Of a stretch of 64,000 bases of DNA, positions 10,855 through 20,054 are shown piece after piece; positions within the stretch are counted from its first letter, which is position 1; each line of letters starts with the position of its first letter. The position numbers and the translations under genes are program-made. The stretch is taken from NCBI GenBank assembly GCA_025060695.1, contig JANXBH010000004.1:18734-82733 (forward strand). The letters are read 5' to 3'. The notes below the pieces were generated by a model. That model did no database searches. It had not been told where the DNA came from and saw nothing but the letters and a program-made list of their open reading frames with translations. Origin of the DNA: Caldifarciminota bacterium. GTDB taxonomy: Bacteria > Hydrothermota > Hydrothermia > LBFQ01 > DSFT01.

Positions 10855-11548
10855 CTAAACTTTCTCTTTTCTCAACAGCATACACTTTTGAAGAATATCT
10901 ATATATTAACGAAGTATCACTATAATAGTTAAATTCCATACTTAATGGATAGCCCTTTATTTTTAGGATTTTCTCCAAATCATTTCTTTTAAGAGTACCA
11001 CTCATTAGTAATTTCACAAGCGGATTATTTAGCTGAAATACTGAAAGCTTTTCAAATACTCTACTATCTATCTCAGTTTTATGCTTTGCATTGTAGTTCG
11101 TAAAAAATTGAGATGAAGGAACATTAATATCTTTATAGCATACCTTTGCTATAATGCTGTCGTTATCAAACAAAAACTTCATTTCGTAATTACAATCCTT
11201 TAAGTCCTTAATACTAAATTTCAATCTTATATCTCTTTTTCCTTTTTCTTCCTCAATTGGTTTTATATAACTATCAAACCTATAAACATAGTAGCTTCTT
11301 TCATCGTTATCTATTTTATATACACTATCCTTTTCCAAGTCAATTATTAGGCTCTTGTTTCCAGCATAGTATTTCTCCATGAATTTACTTATATTTCTCT
11401 CTCTATTTAAAATTAGTCTTGTATCAATCCTATACTTATTGTCCGAGATATAACTTTCTTGAATTCCTAAAAGCTCACCGAGATCTTTTATGTATATATT
11501 AATACTCTCTGCCCTAAAAACTACTTGTGATAGAAAAATAAATAGCAT
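10817..11548 (-). CDS. Putative exported protein with ultra-short hydrophobic leader
   Basis: MLFIFLSQVVFRAES...; start adjacent to palindromic promoter. Confidence 0.65.
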   Translation of the reverse strand: MLFIFLSQVVFRAESINIYIKDLGELLGIQESYISDNKYRIDTRLILNRERNISKFMEKYYAGNKSLIIDLEKDSVYKIDNDERSYYVYRFDSYIKPIEEEKGKRDIRLKFSIKDLKDCNYEMKFLFDNDSIIAKVCYKDINVPSSQFFTNYNAKHKTEIDSRVFEKLSVFQLNNPLVKLLMSGTLKRNDLEKILKIKGYPLSMEFNYYSDTSLIYRYSSKVYAVEKRESLDVFKIDSSYKLR

Positions 11549-11564
11549 CTTTAAAATTTTAAAG
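11549..11564. promoter_or_regulatory. Bidirectional palindromic promoter box
   Basis: Perfect palindrome CTTTAAAATTTTAAAG filling 16 of the 18 bp between divergent ATGs. Confidence 0.7.
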
Positions 11565-11566
11565 CT

Positions 11567-11830
11567 ATGGAACCTATAATCTTATCAATGGTTCTTTTTA
11601 CACTTTCCCTAATTATAGGTTTTGAAGTTATTACGAAAGTCCCTCCAATACTCCATACTCCCCTTGTAGTTGCAAGTCATGCCATGGCATCAATTATGGT
11701 TGTTTCCGCTATTGAATCAGCAGGGAGTGGCTCAATACTTGGATTTATAGCTCTTTTAATAGGGACAATTAACGTAGTTGGTGGATACTTTATAGCGGAT
11801 AGAATGCTAAGTATGTTTAGAAAAAGATGA
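11567..11830 (+). CDS. NAD(P) transhydrogenase subunit alpha part 2 (PntA2-like), orphan
   Basis: GFEVITKVPPILHTPLVVASHAMASIMVVSAI matches the PntA2 membrane domain pattern. Confidence 0.75.
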   Translation: MEPIILSMVLFTLSLIIGFEVITKVPPILHTPLVVASHAMASIMVVSAIESAGSGSILGFIALLIGTINVVGGYFIADRMLSMFRKR

Positions 11831-12507
11831 AGGAAATAATCGTAAAAGAAGAGTCCAAATTTACTAAGGAAGGGGGATATGTAGTATACGTAGAAAATGG
11901 AAAGGAATACAAAGAAGACTTAATAAGTGCAGAATTATTAAATCCTAAGCTTAATTTTAAATTTTTAAATCCTGTTCAAACAGTTTTCTATAAATTCTAC
12001 GAAAATAAATCCGCACTTGTAGCAACACCAACATCAAGTGGAAAAACTATATGTGCTTTACATTTTATACAAAAGCATATTGGACTTAAGGTTTATACTG
12101 TACCAACAAAATCACTTGCAAATGAAATTTACAATTTTTTTAAGAAAATATTCATAAACGTGGACTTAAGAACTGGAGATGTAATTGAAGAAGCATATGA
12201 AATTAGGTCGGATTTAGTAGTTTGCACCTATGAGAGTCTTCTACTATCTATTAGAAACGGGGGATGGGGTTATAATGCAAGCGCAATAGTAATCGACGAA
12301 ATTCATTTTATTTTTAGCAATAGAGGAAGTGCAATCGAAGAAATAGTCGCCTTTTTGAAAATGAAAAATAAGGCTGATATTTTGGGACTTTCCGCAACAT
12401 TACCTATGTATATGGAAATAGCAAGATGGATAGAAGCAAAACTTGTAATTAAAAGCAACTTTAGACCTGTAAAACTTATAATAAATACACAACAAATAAA
12501 GCTATAA
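11827..12507 (+). CDS. Ski2/Hel308-like helicase, RecA1 domain only
   Basis: ATPTSSGKT (motif I), DEIH (II), GLSATLP (III); ends before any RecA2 domain; ATGA overlap with PntA2. Confidence 0.75.
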   Translation: MKEIIVKEESKFTKEGGYVVYVENGKEYKEDLISAELLNPKLNFKFLNPVQTVFYKFYENKSALVATPTSSGKTICALHFIQKHIGLKVYTVPTKSLANEIYNFFKKIFINVDLRTGDVIEEAYEIRSDLVVCTYESLLLSIRNGGWGYNASAIVIDEIHFIFSNRGSAIEEIVAFLKMKNKADILGLSATLPMYMEIARWIEAKLVIKSNFRPVKLIINTQQIKL

Positions 12508-12509
12508 TA

Positions 12510-12520
12510 CTTTAAAATTT
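12510..12520 (+). promoter_or_regulatory. Leaderless-type box for secD
   Basis: CTTTAAAATTT, ATG at 12529. Confidence 0.6.
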
Positions 12521-12528
12521 CCAAGTCT

Positions 12529-14097
12529 ATGAAAACTCTCAACATAAGACTAATTATAGTGCTTATAGTAATAGGTATTTCAATATACTTTTTACTTCCT
12601 ACAATTCAATACTATACTCTCTCAGATATTCAAAAACAATTTATGCCAAGGGAAAAATTTAGAGAACTAAAGAGTAAGTCCTTAAACTTAGGATTAGACT
12701 TACAAGGTGGTATGTATTTGGTCTTACAAGTTGAACAACCAAGAGAAAGAACTACCGAAAATATTGCGGATATAGTAGAAAGAACAGTTTTTGTAATAAA
12801 AAATAGAATAGATAATCTTGGAATTGCTGAGCCAATAGTTCAAAAAATTGGAAATGAAAGAATCATGGTGCAACTTCCGGGAGTATTAGATAGAGAAAGA
12901 GCAAGGGAAATTATAGGAAGAACAGCACAACTTGAATTTAGACTGGTTGCAGAACCACAAATTTTAGAAGCAACATTAAATAGAATTGATAGATATCTAT
13001 TAGGTGAAGATACATTAAAGCAAGATACCTTAAAAGATACACTAATGTTAAATAGACCATTTAGTTCTATGCTGATAAACTACGGAGGAGATATGGCTAT
13101 AATGGAAGAAAACATAGATTCAATTAAAAAACTATTGTCTCGTAGCGATATCAAACAATTAATTCCAAGAGGTTATGAATTTTTCTTTGGAAACTTGGAA
13201 GTTAGCGGAAATACTAAGTTTAGAAGATTATATTTACTAAGAGACAGGCCTGAACTTACAGGGGCATACTTAATAAATGCTGTAGCAACTGTAGGAGGTG
13301 ATCAATTCAATCCAAATGCTCCAGTTGTAAGTCTTGAATTTAATCCTCAAGGTGCTATGAGATTCGCCAATATTACTTCTTCACATGTCGGAAAAAGACT
13401 TGCAATTGTCTTAGATAGTTTCGTATATTCTGCACCACAAATAAGAGAAGCTATACTTGGAGGAAGAGCCCAAATTACAGGTATTCCTAATATGCAAGAA
13501 GCTAAGGACTTGTCAAATATACTAAAGGCTGGAGCACTTCCTGCACCTGTTAGAATATTAGAAGAAAGAAGTGTAGGTCCAACCTTAGGAAAAGACTCAA
13601 TAGAAAGAGGAACAAAAGCAATCATATTTGGATACCTATTCGTTTTAGTATTTATGATGATATACTATAGACTTGGTGGTTTTATAACAGTTCTAATTCA
13701 AGCACTCAACTTCTTAATAATTTTGTCAATACTTTCATTACTTGGAGCAACACTTACCTTACCGGGTATGGCGGGTTTAATTTTAACTGTTGGTTTTGCT
13801 ATTGATGCAAATGTATTGATATTTGAAAGAATTAGAGAAGAAATGCGAAATGGTAAAGACTTTATTACTGCTATTGAATATGGATATAAAAATGCAAGCA
13901 GAGCAATATGGGATACAAATATACTACACTTTTTAGCAGCACTTGTTTTAACATTTTTCGGCTCAGGACCTGTAAAAGGTTTTGCAGTAATACTCGCTAT
14001 TGGTGTTATTACAAGTTTATTTACTGCGGTTTTTGTATCAAGACTAATTTTCGACCTGCTTGTATATAAACTAAATGTAAGATACATACCCATATAG
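12529..14097 (+). CDS. secD: Protein translocase subunit SecD
   Basis: LGLDLQGGMYLVLQV...; GLILTVGFAIDANVLIFERIREE. Confidence 0.95.
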   Translation: MKTLNIRLIIVLIVIGISIYFLLPTIQYYTLSDIQKQFMPREKFRELKSKSLNLGLDLQGGMYLVLQVEQPRERTTENIADIVERTVFVIKNRIDNLGIAEPIVQKIGNERIMVQLPGVLDRERAREIIGRTAQLEFRLVAEPQILEATLNRIDRYLLGEDTLKQDTLKDTLMLNRPFSSMLINYGGDMAIMEENIDSIKKLLSRSDIKQLIPRGYEFFFGNLEVSGNTKFRRLYLLRDRPELTGAYLINAVATVGGDQFNPNAPVVSLEFNPQGAMRFANITSSHVGKRLAIVLDSFVYSAPQIREAILGGRAQITGIPNMQEAKDLSNILKAGALPAPVRILEERSVGPTLGKDSIERGTKAIIFGYLFVLVFMMIYYRLGGFITVLIQALNFLIILSILSLLGATLTLPGMAGLILTVGFAIDANVLIFERIREEMRNGKDFITAIEYGYKNASRAIWDTNILHFLAALVLTFFGSGPVKGFAVILAIGVITSLFTAVFVSRLIFDLLVYKLNVRYIPI

Positions 14098-14107
14098 GAG
14101 GTAGTTT

Positions 14108-15001
14108 ATGAAATGGATAGATATTTTCGCTAATGCTAATTACGACTTTATGAACAAAAGAAAAATATTTTATTTTATATACACATTCTTGAGTATTCTT
14201 TTTATTGCAATCATACTTTTTAGAGGTATAAACTTTGGAATAGATTTCACTGGTGGTAATCTAATACAAGTATCTACGCAAAAAGCTGATATTTCAGAAG
14301 TAAGAAGTGCATTAAAAGAAATTAATCTAAAAGATGTTTCTGTGCAAAACTTCGGACAAGAAAAGGAATTTATAGTTAGGTATAGTTCTGATGAAGACGC
14401 GAATTTTGTAGTAAAAAGATTATCGGAAATACTAAAGGAAAACGTCGAACTAAAAAGAGCGGAAAAAGTAGGACCAACAATAGGTGCGGAATTAAGAAAA
14501 CAGGCTTACATTCTCTCAATTATTGCAATTATACTTATTTTAGTATATATATGGATAAGATTTGACCTTTATTTTGGTATAGGAACAATAATTGCACTAA
14601 TAGTTGACTTGATTTTAGTATTGGGTCTTTATTCTATATTCCAAATTGAATTTAATACTATCACTGTTGCAGCAATTTTAACTATATTAGGATATGACGT
14701 GAATGATTCAGTTATTATTGCAGACAGAATACGAGAGTATCTTAAAAAGTATGAAGGTATTAAATTAGAAAAAGCAAAGCTTATTGAAATCTATAATAAA
14801 GGTATAAATTCTACTTTAAGTAGAACTATTATAACTTCACTATCTACATTAGTTGTAGTAGTTGCACTATTACTTTTTGGAGGACCAGTGCTTTATGGCT
14901 TCTCATTTATATTGTTTTGGGGTATAATATTCGGGACGATGTCATCTATATTTATAGTTTCCGCGTCCGCACTTGATTTAAAAACAAGACATCAGAAGTG
15001 A
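14108..15001 (+). CDS. secF: Protein translocase subunit SecF
   Basis: GINFGIDFTGGNLI; LGYDVNDSVIIADRIRE; SD AGGAGGTAGTTTATG. Confidence 0.95.
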   Translation: MKWIDIFANANYDFMNKRKIFYFIYTFLSILFIAIILFRGINFGIDFTGGNLIQVSTQKADISEVRSALKEINLKDVSVQNFGQEKEFIVRYSSDEDANFVVKRLSEILKENVELKRAEKVGPTIGAELRKQAYILSIIAIILILVYIWIRFDLYFGIGTIIALIVDLILVLGLYSIFQIEFNTITVAAILTILGYDVNDSVIIADRIREYLKKYEGIKLEKAKLIEIYNKGINSTLSRTIITSLSTLVVVVALLLFGGPVLYGFSFILFWGIIFGTMSSIFIVSASALDLKTRHQK

Positions 15002-15789
15002 AAATTGGACTATATGGAAATCCCTATAGAGATATTAGTAATGCAATTGACAAAGTAGTAGAAGTTTTTCAAGAAGTATATATTTCAAAAGATATTGGAG
15101 GAAATTACGATAATGAATTTATAAATGAAAATTGTGATGTTATTATATCAATTGGTGGTGATGGAACATTATTAAGATGTGCAAAAAAGTTCAAAAAGCC
15201 CATTATTGGTATAAAAGTAGGGAAGCTTGGATTTTTAACATTTTTTAACTTAGAAGATTTAGAAAATATAAAAAATGCACTTTTTTCAGGGAAATATCTT
15301 TTAGAAGAAAGGAACAGACTAAAGATTTATCTAAATAATATAGAACTGGACAGTGCTTTAAATGACTTTAGTGTTAATACAATTTCAGGAAGAGGCCTTG
15401 ATATTATAGTAAAATCAGATAATTCAACTATAACCTCCTTTTACGGTGATGGAATAATTATCTCGTCCGCATCAGGTTCAACAGCATATAATCTCTCTGC
15501 AGGAGGACCAATATTACATCCGTTAGTAAAGGCATATATAGTAACTCCTATATGTCCACACAACTTATCCGCAAGACCAATAGTTTTACCAAAAGAAGTA
15601 ATGCTAACAATAACCATAAAGTCCAAATTTGGTAGTTGGAGAATAAACTCAGACGGTGAACTAATAAAAAAGTGTGAAGGCGAATTAAGCTTTAGTGTAG
15701 AACTATCAGATGAAAAAACAGCCTTAATAAAACTTGAAAATACTGACAACTTTTTTGAAATTTTAAGAAAAAAATTAAACTTTTCTTAG
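14998..15789 (+). CDS. nadK: NAD kinase
   Basis: ISIGGDGTLLR, GSTAYNLSAGGPI; overlaps the secF stop. Confidence 0.93.
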   Translation: MKIGLYGNPYRDISNAIDKVVEVFQEVYISKDIGGNYDNEFINENCDVIISIGGDGTLLRCAKKFKKPIIGIKVGKLGFLTFFNLEDLENIKNALFSGKYLLEERNRLKIYLNNIELDSALNDFSVNTISGRGLDIIVKSDNSTITSFYGDGIIISSASGSTAYNLSAGGPILHPLVKAYIVTPICPHNLSARPIVLPKEVMLTITIKSKFGSWRINSDGELIKKCEGELSFSVELSDEKTALIKLENTDNFFEILRKKLNFS

Positions 15790-15793
15790 TATC

Positions 15794-15803
15794 CTTTAAA
15801 ATT
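15794..15803 (+). promoter_or_regulatory. Box upstream of tRNA-fMet
   Basis: CTTTAAAATT, tRNA begins 15818. Confidence 0.55.
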
Positions 15804-15817
15804 ATAAAACATTCCAA

Positions 15818-15891
15818 CGCGGGGTGGAGCAGTCAGGTAGCTCGCCGGGCTCATAACCCGGAGGTCGAGGGTTCAAATCCCTCCCCCGCTA
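15818..15891 (+). tRNA. Initiator tRNA-fMet (CAT)
   Basis: Cloverleaf with unpaired C1:U72, three G:C pairs at base of anticodon stem (CCGGG CTCATAA CCCGG); no encoded CCA. Confidence 0.93.
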
Positions 15892-15894
15892 TGT

Positions 15895-15967
15895 GGTGGT
15901 GTAGCTCAGCTGGTAGAGCGGGGGTCTCATAAGCCCTGTGTCGGCGGTTCGAGTCCGCCCACCACTA
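15895..15967 (+). tRNA. tRNA-Met (CAT), probably elongator (tRNA-Ile2 not excluded)
   Basis: GGTGGTG TAGCTCAG...loop CTCATAA...GGCGGTTCGAGTCCGCC CACCACT A; no CCA. Confidence 0.85.
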
Positions 15968-15976
15968 TTAATCCAG

Positions 15977-16651
15977 TTGTTCTCAAAAACGAAGAAAAAA
16001 GTTATCTTGATTGATCCTGATAAGTGGAAAGAGGAAAAATTAGAAGTGGTCTGTAGATATATAAACGAAAACAATAATATAGATTTTATATTTGTAGGAG
16101 GAAGTATAATAAAAAGTGAGAATTTTCATACTATACTGAAAAAACTTAGATACTACTTGAAAAAACCAATAATACTATTTTGCGGAAGCTCATACCAAAT
16201 TAACGATATAGCAGATGCATTTCTAATTCCTTTCCCTCTAAATACCTATGACTACAATTACTTTCATATAGAACTTTTAAAGAACGCATTTTTAATAAGC
16301 AAAAAACCAGCATATATCTGTGGATATTTATTAATTGGAAGTCAATATACAAGTGCATATATAATTTCAAGAGCATACGATATATCAAAAAATAACGATA
16401 TAATTTTAGCATTTTTGAAATTTTCAGAAATTATGAAATTTTCAGCAATATACTTGGAAGCTGGTTCAGGTAGTTCAAAAACTATAGATATAGAAACAAT
16501 AAAACTTGTATCAAATGAAACTAAATTACCTATAATTGTTGGCGGAGGTCTAAGAGATAAAAATACAATAGAAGAGATTTTAAATTATGCGAATTACGTA
16601 GTTGTAGGTAATTATGTTGAGGAAAATCCAGAGTTTGTTAAAGAATTGTAA
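15977..16651 (+). CDS. Geranylgeranylglyceryl/heptaprenylglyceryl phosphate synthase family (GGGPS/PcrB)
   Basis: KVILIDPDKW...IFVGGS...YLEAGSGSSK...PIIVGGGLRDK...VVVGN; the track start (15938) lies inside the tRNA, so the start is revised to TTG at 15977. Confidence 0.85.
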   Translation: MFSKTKKKVILIDPDKWKEEKLEVVCRYINENNNIDFIFVGGSIIKSENFHTILKKLRYYLKKPIILFCGSSYQINDIADAFLIPFPLNTYDYNYFHIELLKNAFLISKKPAYICGYLLIGSQYTSAYIISRAYDISKNNDIILAFLKFSEIMKFSAIYLEAGSGSSKTIDIETIKLVSNETKLPIIVGGGLRDKNTIEEILNYANYVVVGNYVEENPEFVKEL

Positions 16652-16663
16652 AAGGAGGTAAAC

Positions 16664-17326
16664 ATGATAACTATAAAGCAAGTAAAAGAAAATCCAAAAG
16701 TAAATCATTATATAATGCTTGCAGATAAGTGCTTAGAAGCGTTAGGATATACAGAGCACGGTCTTAAACATGTCTCATGGGTCTCATATCAAGCTGGTAG
16801 GATACTTAGAAAGCTTGGGTACGAAGAAAGACTTGCACAACTTGCAGAAATAGCCGGTTATTTGCATGATATAGGAAATAGCATAAACAGACTAAATCAT
16901 GAAGTAAGCGGCGCGATGATTGCATACGATATACTAAAGGAAATGGGTATGAGCTATGAAGAAATAGGCATTGTTATTAGTGCTATCGGGACACACCATG
17001 AAGCAAGTGGTTATCCAGTTTCCGAAGTATCAGCAGCAGTTATATTAGCGGATAAAGGTGATGTTCATAGAGGAAGAGTAAGAACACCCGAAAATCTAAA
17101 TGTAGATATTCACGATAGAGTAAATTATGCAGCGATTTCAAGAGAAATAATTGTTACAAATAAAGAATCAAGAAATATTGCATATAAAATAGAGATTGAC
17201 ACTAAAATTGCACCAGTTCTTGAATTTTTTGAAATTTTCCTTGATAGAACCATTATGGCACAAAAAGCAGCAAAGGTTTTAAATTGTAATTTTGATTTAT
17301 ATATAAACAATACCAAAATGCTATAG
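16664..17326 (+). CDS. HD-domain phosphohydrolase
   Basis: H...HDIGN...THHE motif set; SD AAAGGAGGTAAACATG. Confidence 0.85.
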   Translation: MITIKQVKENPKVNHYIMLADKCLEALGYTEHGLKHVSWVSYQAGRILRKLGYEERLAQLAEIAGYLHDIGNSINRLNHEVSGAMIAYDILKEMGMSYEEIGIVISAIGTHHEASGYPVSEVSAAVILADKGDVHRGRVRTPENLNVDIHDRVNYAAISREIIVTNKESRNIAYKIEIDTKIAPVLEFFEIFLDRTIMAQKAAKVLNCNFDLYINNTKML

Positions 17327-17337
17327 GGGGTGGCAAT

Positions 17338-18606
17338 ATGCTGTTAAAGGAATTAAAACAGAAGAAACTTTCAGAACTATACGAAATAGCGAAGCAGATG
17401 AATATAGAAGGATATGAAAACTTGAAAAAGGAAGAGTTAATAAGAAAAATAATAGAAAACACTACAACTGAAGAGGGTCTCGTATTTAAGGAAGGTCTTT
17501 TGGATATTATACCAGAAGGAGGATATGGATTTTTAAGACTACCTAGTCAAAACTTTCAGCAAAGCCCAGAAGACATCTATGTTTCTCCTGTTATTATAAA
17601 AAAACATAAATTAAAAGAAGGGGATATGATTGCAGGATTTGTAAAAGTTCCAAAAGAAAATGAGAAATACCATTCACTTGTAAAAATAGAAACTATAAAT
17701 GATGTAGAAGTAGACAAAATTATAGAAAGAAGAGAATTTGAAAAACTTACACCATTTTATCCAACACAAAAGATAAACCTTGAAATTCCTGGAGACGAAG
17801 ACTTATCAAGAAGAATAATAGACTTATTTATTCCTATAGGAAAAGGACAAAGAGGATTAATTGTTTCACCACCAAGAGCAGGAAAAACTATACTTTTGCA
17901 AAAAATTGCCCAAAGCATAGTAATAAATCATCCTGAAATTTACTTAATTATACTACTTATTGACGAGAGACCTGAAGAAGTAACTGATATGAAAAGACTT
18001 GTCCCCGAAGCGGAGATTTACTATTCTACCTTTGACCAACCTGCAGAAAAACATGCATATATTGCGGATATAGTCCTTGAGAGAGCAAAAAGATTAGCAG
18101 AAATGGGAAAAGATGTAGTAATACTATTAGATTCACTTACAAGATTTTCAAGAGCTCACAATGTAATAACACCGCACTCAGGAAGAACTATGACAGGTGG
18201 TCTTGATGCAGCAGCATTAATAAAGCCTAAGAAATTCTTCGGTAGTGCAAGAAACCTTGAGGAAGGAGGAAGCCTTACGATTATTGCAACCGCATTAATA
18301 GAAACAGGGTCAAGAATGGACGATGTAATATATGAAGAATTTAAAGGAACAGGAAATATGGAAATAGTATTAGATAGAAGATTAGCTGATAGAAGAATTT
18401 TCCCTGCAATTGACTTAAATAAGAGCGGGACAAGAAGAGAAGAATTTTTATTATCTAAGGAAGTATTAGAGAAAGTTTGGACCTTAAGAAAGGCTATATC
18501 AAGTAAAGATCCAGTAGACGCTATGGAATTTTTAATAAATAAAATGAAAAGGACAAACTCAAATAAGGAATTTTTAGAGCTATTAGAAATGGAATTGAAA
18601 TTATAA
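17338..18606 (+). CDS. rho: Transcription termination factor Rho
   Basis: GQRGLIVSPPRAGKTILLQKIA; DERPEEVTDM; SGGRTMTGGLDAAAL-type Q/R loop. Confidence 0.96.
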   Translation: MLLKELKQKKLSELYEIAKQMNIEGYENLKKEELIRKIIENTTTEEGLVFKEGLLDIIPEGGYGFLRLPSQNFQQSPEDIYVSPVIIKKHKLKEGDMIAGFVKVPKENEKYHSLVKIETINDVEVDKIIERREFEKLTPFYPTQKINLEIPGDEDLSRRIIDLFIPIGKGQRGLIVSPPRAGKTILLQKIAQSIVINHPEIYLIILLIDERPEEVTDMKRLVPEAEIYYSTFDQPAEKHAYIADIVLERAKRLAEMGKDVVILLDSLTRFSRAHNVITPHSGRTMTGGLDAAALIKPKKFFGSARNLEEGGSLTIIATALIETGSRMDDVIYEEFKGTGNMEIVLDRRLADRRIFPAIDLNKSGTRREEFLLSKEVLEKVWTLRKAISSKDPVDAMEFLINKMKRTNSNKEFLELLEMELKL

Positions 18607-18607
18607 A

Positions 18608-19960
18608 CTATTCACTCTCAAGAAAAACTTTATAAGCTTTATATGTCATAAATAAATCAGCCTTAGAGCTTATTTCAAAAGGTGAGTGCATGTTCAATAT
18701 TGGAGGACCTACATCTATTATGTCCATTCCATATTCTGCTAAAAACATTGCAACAGTTCCTCCACCACCTTCATCCACTTTTCCTAAAATACCTGTTTGC
18801 CATATAACACCATTTTTATTAAATAAATTCCTGATATACGATGTATATTCTGCACTTGCTTCACTTGCATAGTATTTCCCCCCACTTCCTGTATATTTTA
18901 CTATTGCTACACCATGACCTAGCTTTGCACTATTCTTTAAATCATCAACTTCCTTAAAGTTAGGATTTACTGCGCTTGTTACATCTGCTGAAATGGCTCT
19001 TGAATTGTATAGTGAAATTTCTACATCATATGGCTTAATATCTTCCTCCATTTCAAGAATTTTTTTAACTACTATTTCTAAAAATTTACTCTTTGCAGAT
19101 GTATTTCCAAATGAGCCAATTTCTTCTCTATCTACAAATAGTAGTAAAATTGGATGTATATTCTCCTTTATATCCATAAGTGCTTTCAAAGAACAAAATA
19201 CACATATTCTATCATCTTGACCATAACCACCTATCAAGCTTTTGTCTATTCCAACATCCCTTGCTTTAAATGCAGGGACAATTTCAATATCAGCAGAAAC
19301 TAAATCTTCCTCCTCTATTTCATACTTTTCTTTTAAAATATGTAATGCATATTTTTTAATTTCCTCTTCCTTTTCACCATCCATAGGAACACTACCAAAC
19401 AGCACATCAAGTTTTTCTCCTGGCAATGCTTCATCTATCGGCTTATTTCCCTGAACTTTTCTTGAAAGATGTGGAAGTAAATCTGCTATGGTAAATACAG
19501 GGTCATCATTATCCTCACCAATTACTATGTACTGCTTTCTACCATATTTATTCAATATAACGCCGTGAATTGCTAAAGGAATTGAAAACCACTGATATTT
19601 TTTTATTCCACCATAGTACTGAGTATCTAATAAAACCAACTCACTATCTTCATATATTGGTCTTGGTTTTAAGTCAATTCTTGGACTATCAATGTGAGAT
19701 ACAATTATATTAAAGCCTCCTTTTTGACTTCTTACTCCCTTTTTATATAGTGCAACTATCCTTTCTTTGTCTGAAAATATAAGTTTTTCAGATTTATTAC
19801 TAAATCCATCTTTATATCCATTTTCAAGAGCTACACTAGTTATATAATTTACAACCTCTCTTTCAGTTTTACAGAGATTTAAAAATCTCTTATATTCTTC
19901 CGCGAAATTATATATCTGTTCTTTTTCTTGCGAAGATACTTTTTTCCATATGTTATTCAT
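18608..19960 (-). CDS. M18 family aminopeptidase
   Basis: NIIVSHIDSPRIDLKP; GYGQDDRICVFCSL; VDREEIGS; HSPFEISSKAD. Confidence 0.88.
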   Translation of the reverse strand: MNNIWKKVSSQEKEQIYNFAEEYKRFLNLCKTEREVVNYITSVALENGYKDGFSNKSEKLIFSDKERIVALYKKGVRSQKGGFNIIVSHIDSPRIDLKPRPIYEDSELVLLDTQYYGGIKKYQWFSIPLAIHGVILNKYGRKQYIVIGEDNDDPVFTIADLLPHLSRKVQGNKPIDEALPGEKLDVLFGSVPMDGEKEEEIKKYALHILKEKYEIEEEDLVSADIEIVPAFKARDVGIDKSLIGGYGQDDRICVFCSLKALMDIKENIHPILLLFVDREEIGSFGNTSAKSKFLEIVVKKILEMEEDIKPYDVEISLYNSRAISADVTSAVNPNFKEVDDLKNSAKLGHGVAIVKYTGSGGKYYASEASAEYTSYIRNLFNKNGVIWQTGILGKVDEGGGGTVAMFLAEYGMDIIDVGPPILNMHSPFEISSKADLFMTYKAYKVFLESE

Positions 19961-20036
19961 AATTTGAAAATTTTAAGGTCATTAAGAAAAAGGAGTAAAG
20001 CTTTAGCTACAAATTTGAAACTATAAAGTTAAAATC

Positions 20037-20048
20037 CCTTAAAATTTT
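20037..20048 (+). promoter_or_regulatory. Leaderless-type box for methylmalonyl-CoA mutase
   Basis: CCTTAAAATTTT, ATG at 20055. Confidence 0.6.
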
Positions 20049-20054
20049 GTTTTT

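Noticed and set aside
15938-15976. N-terminal MSAVRVRPPLLIQ of the track GGGPS ORF
   Set aside because: Encoded by the tRNA-Met T-arm and 3' end; true start placed at 15977.
15889-16074. Track ORF on minus strand across the tRNA (NSGGRTRTADTGLMRPPLYQLSYTTT)
   Set aside because: Classic spurious translation of a tRNA complement; not a gene.
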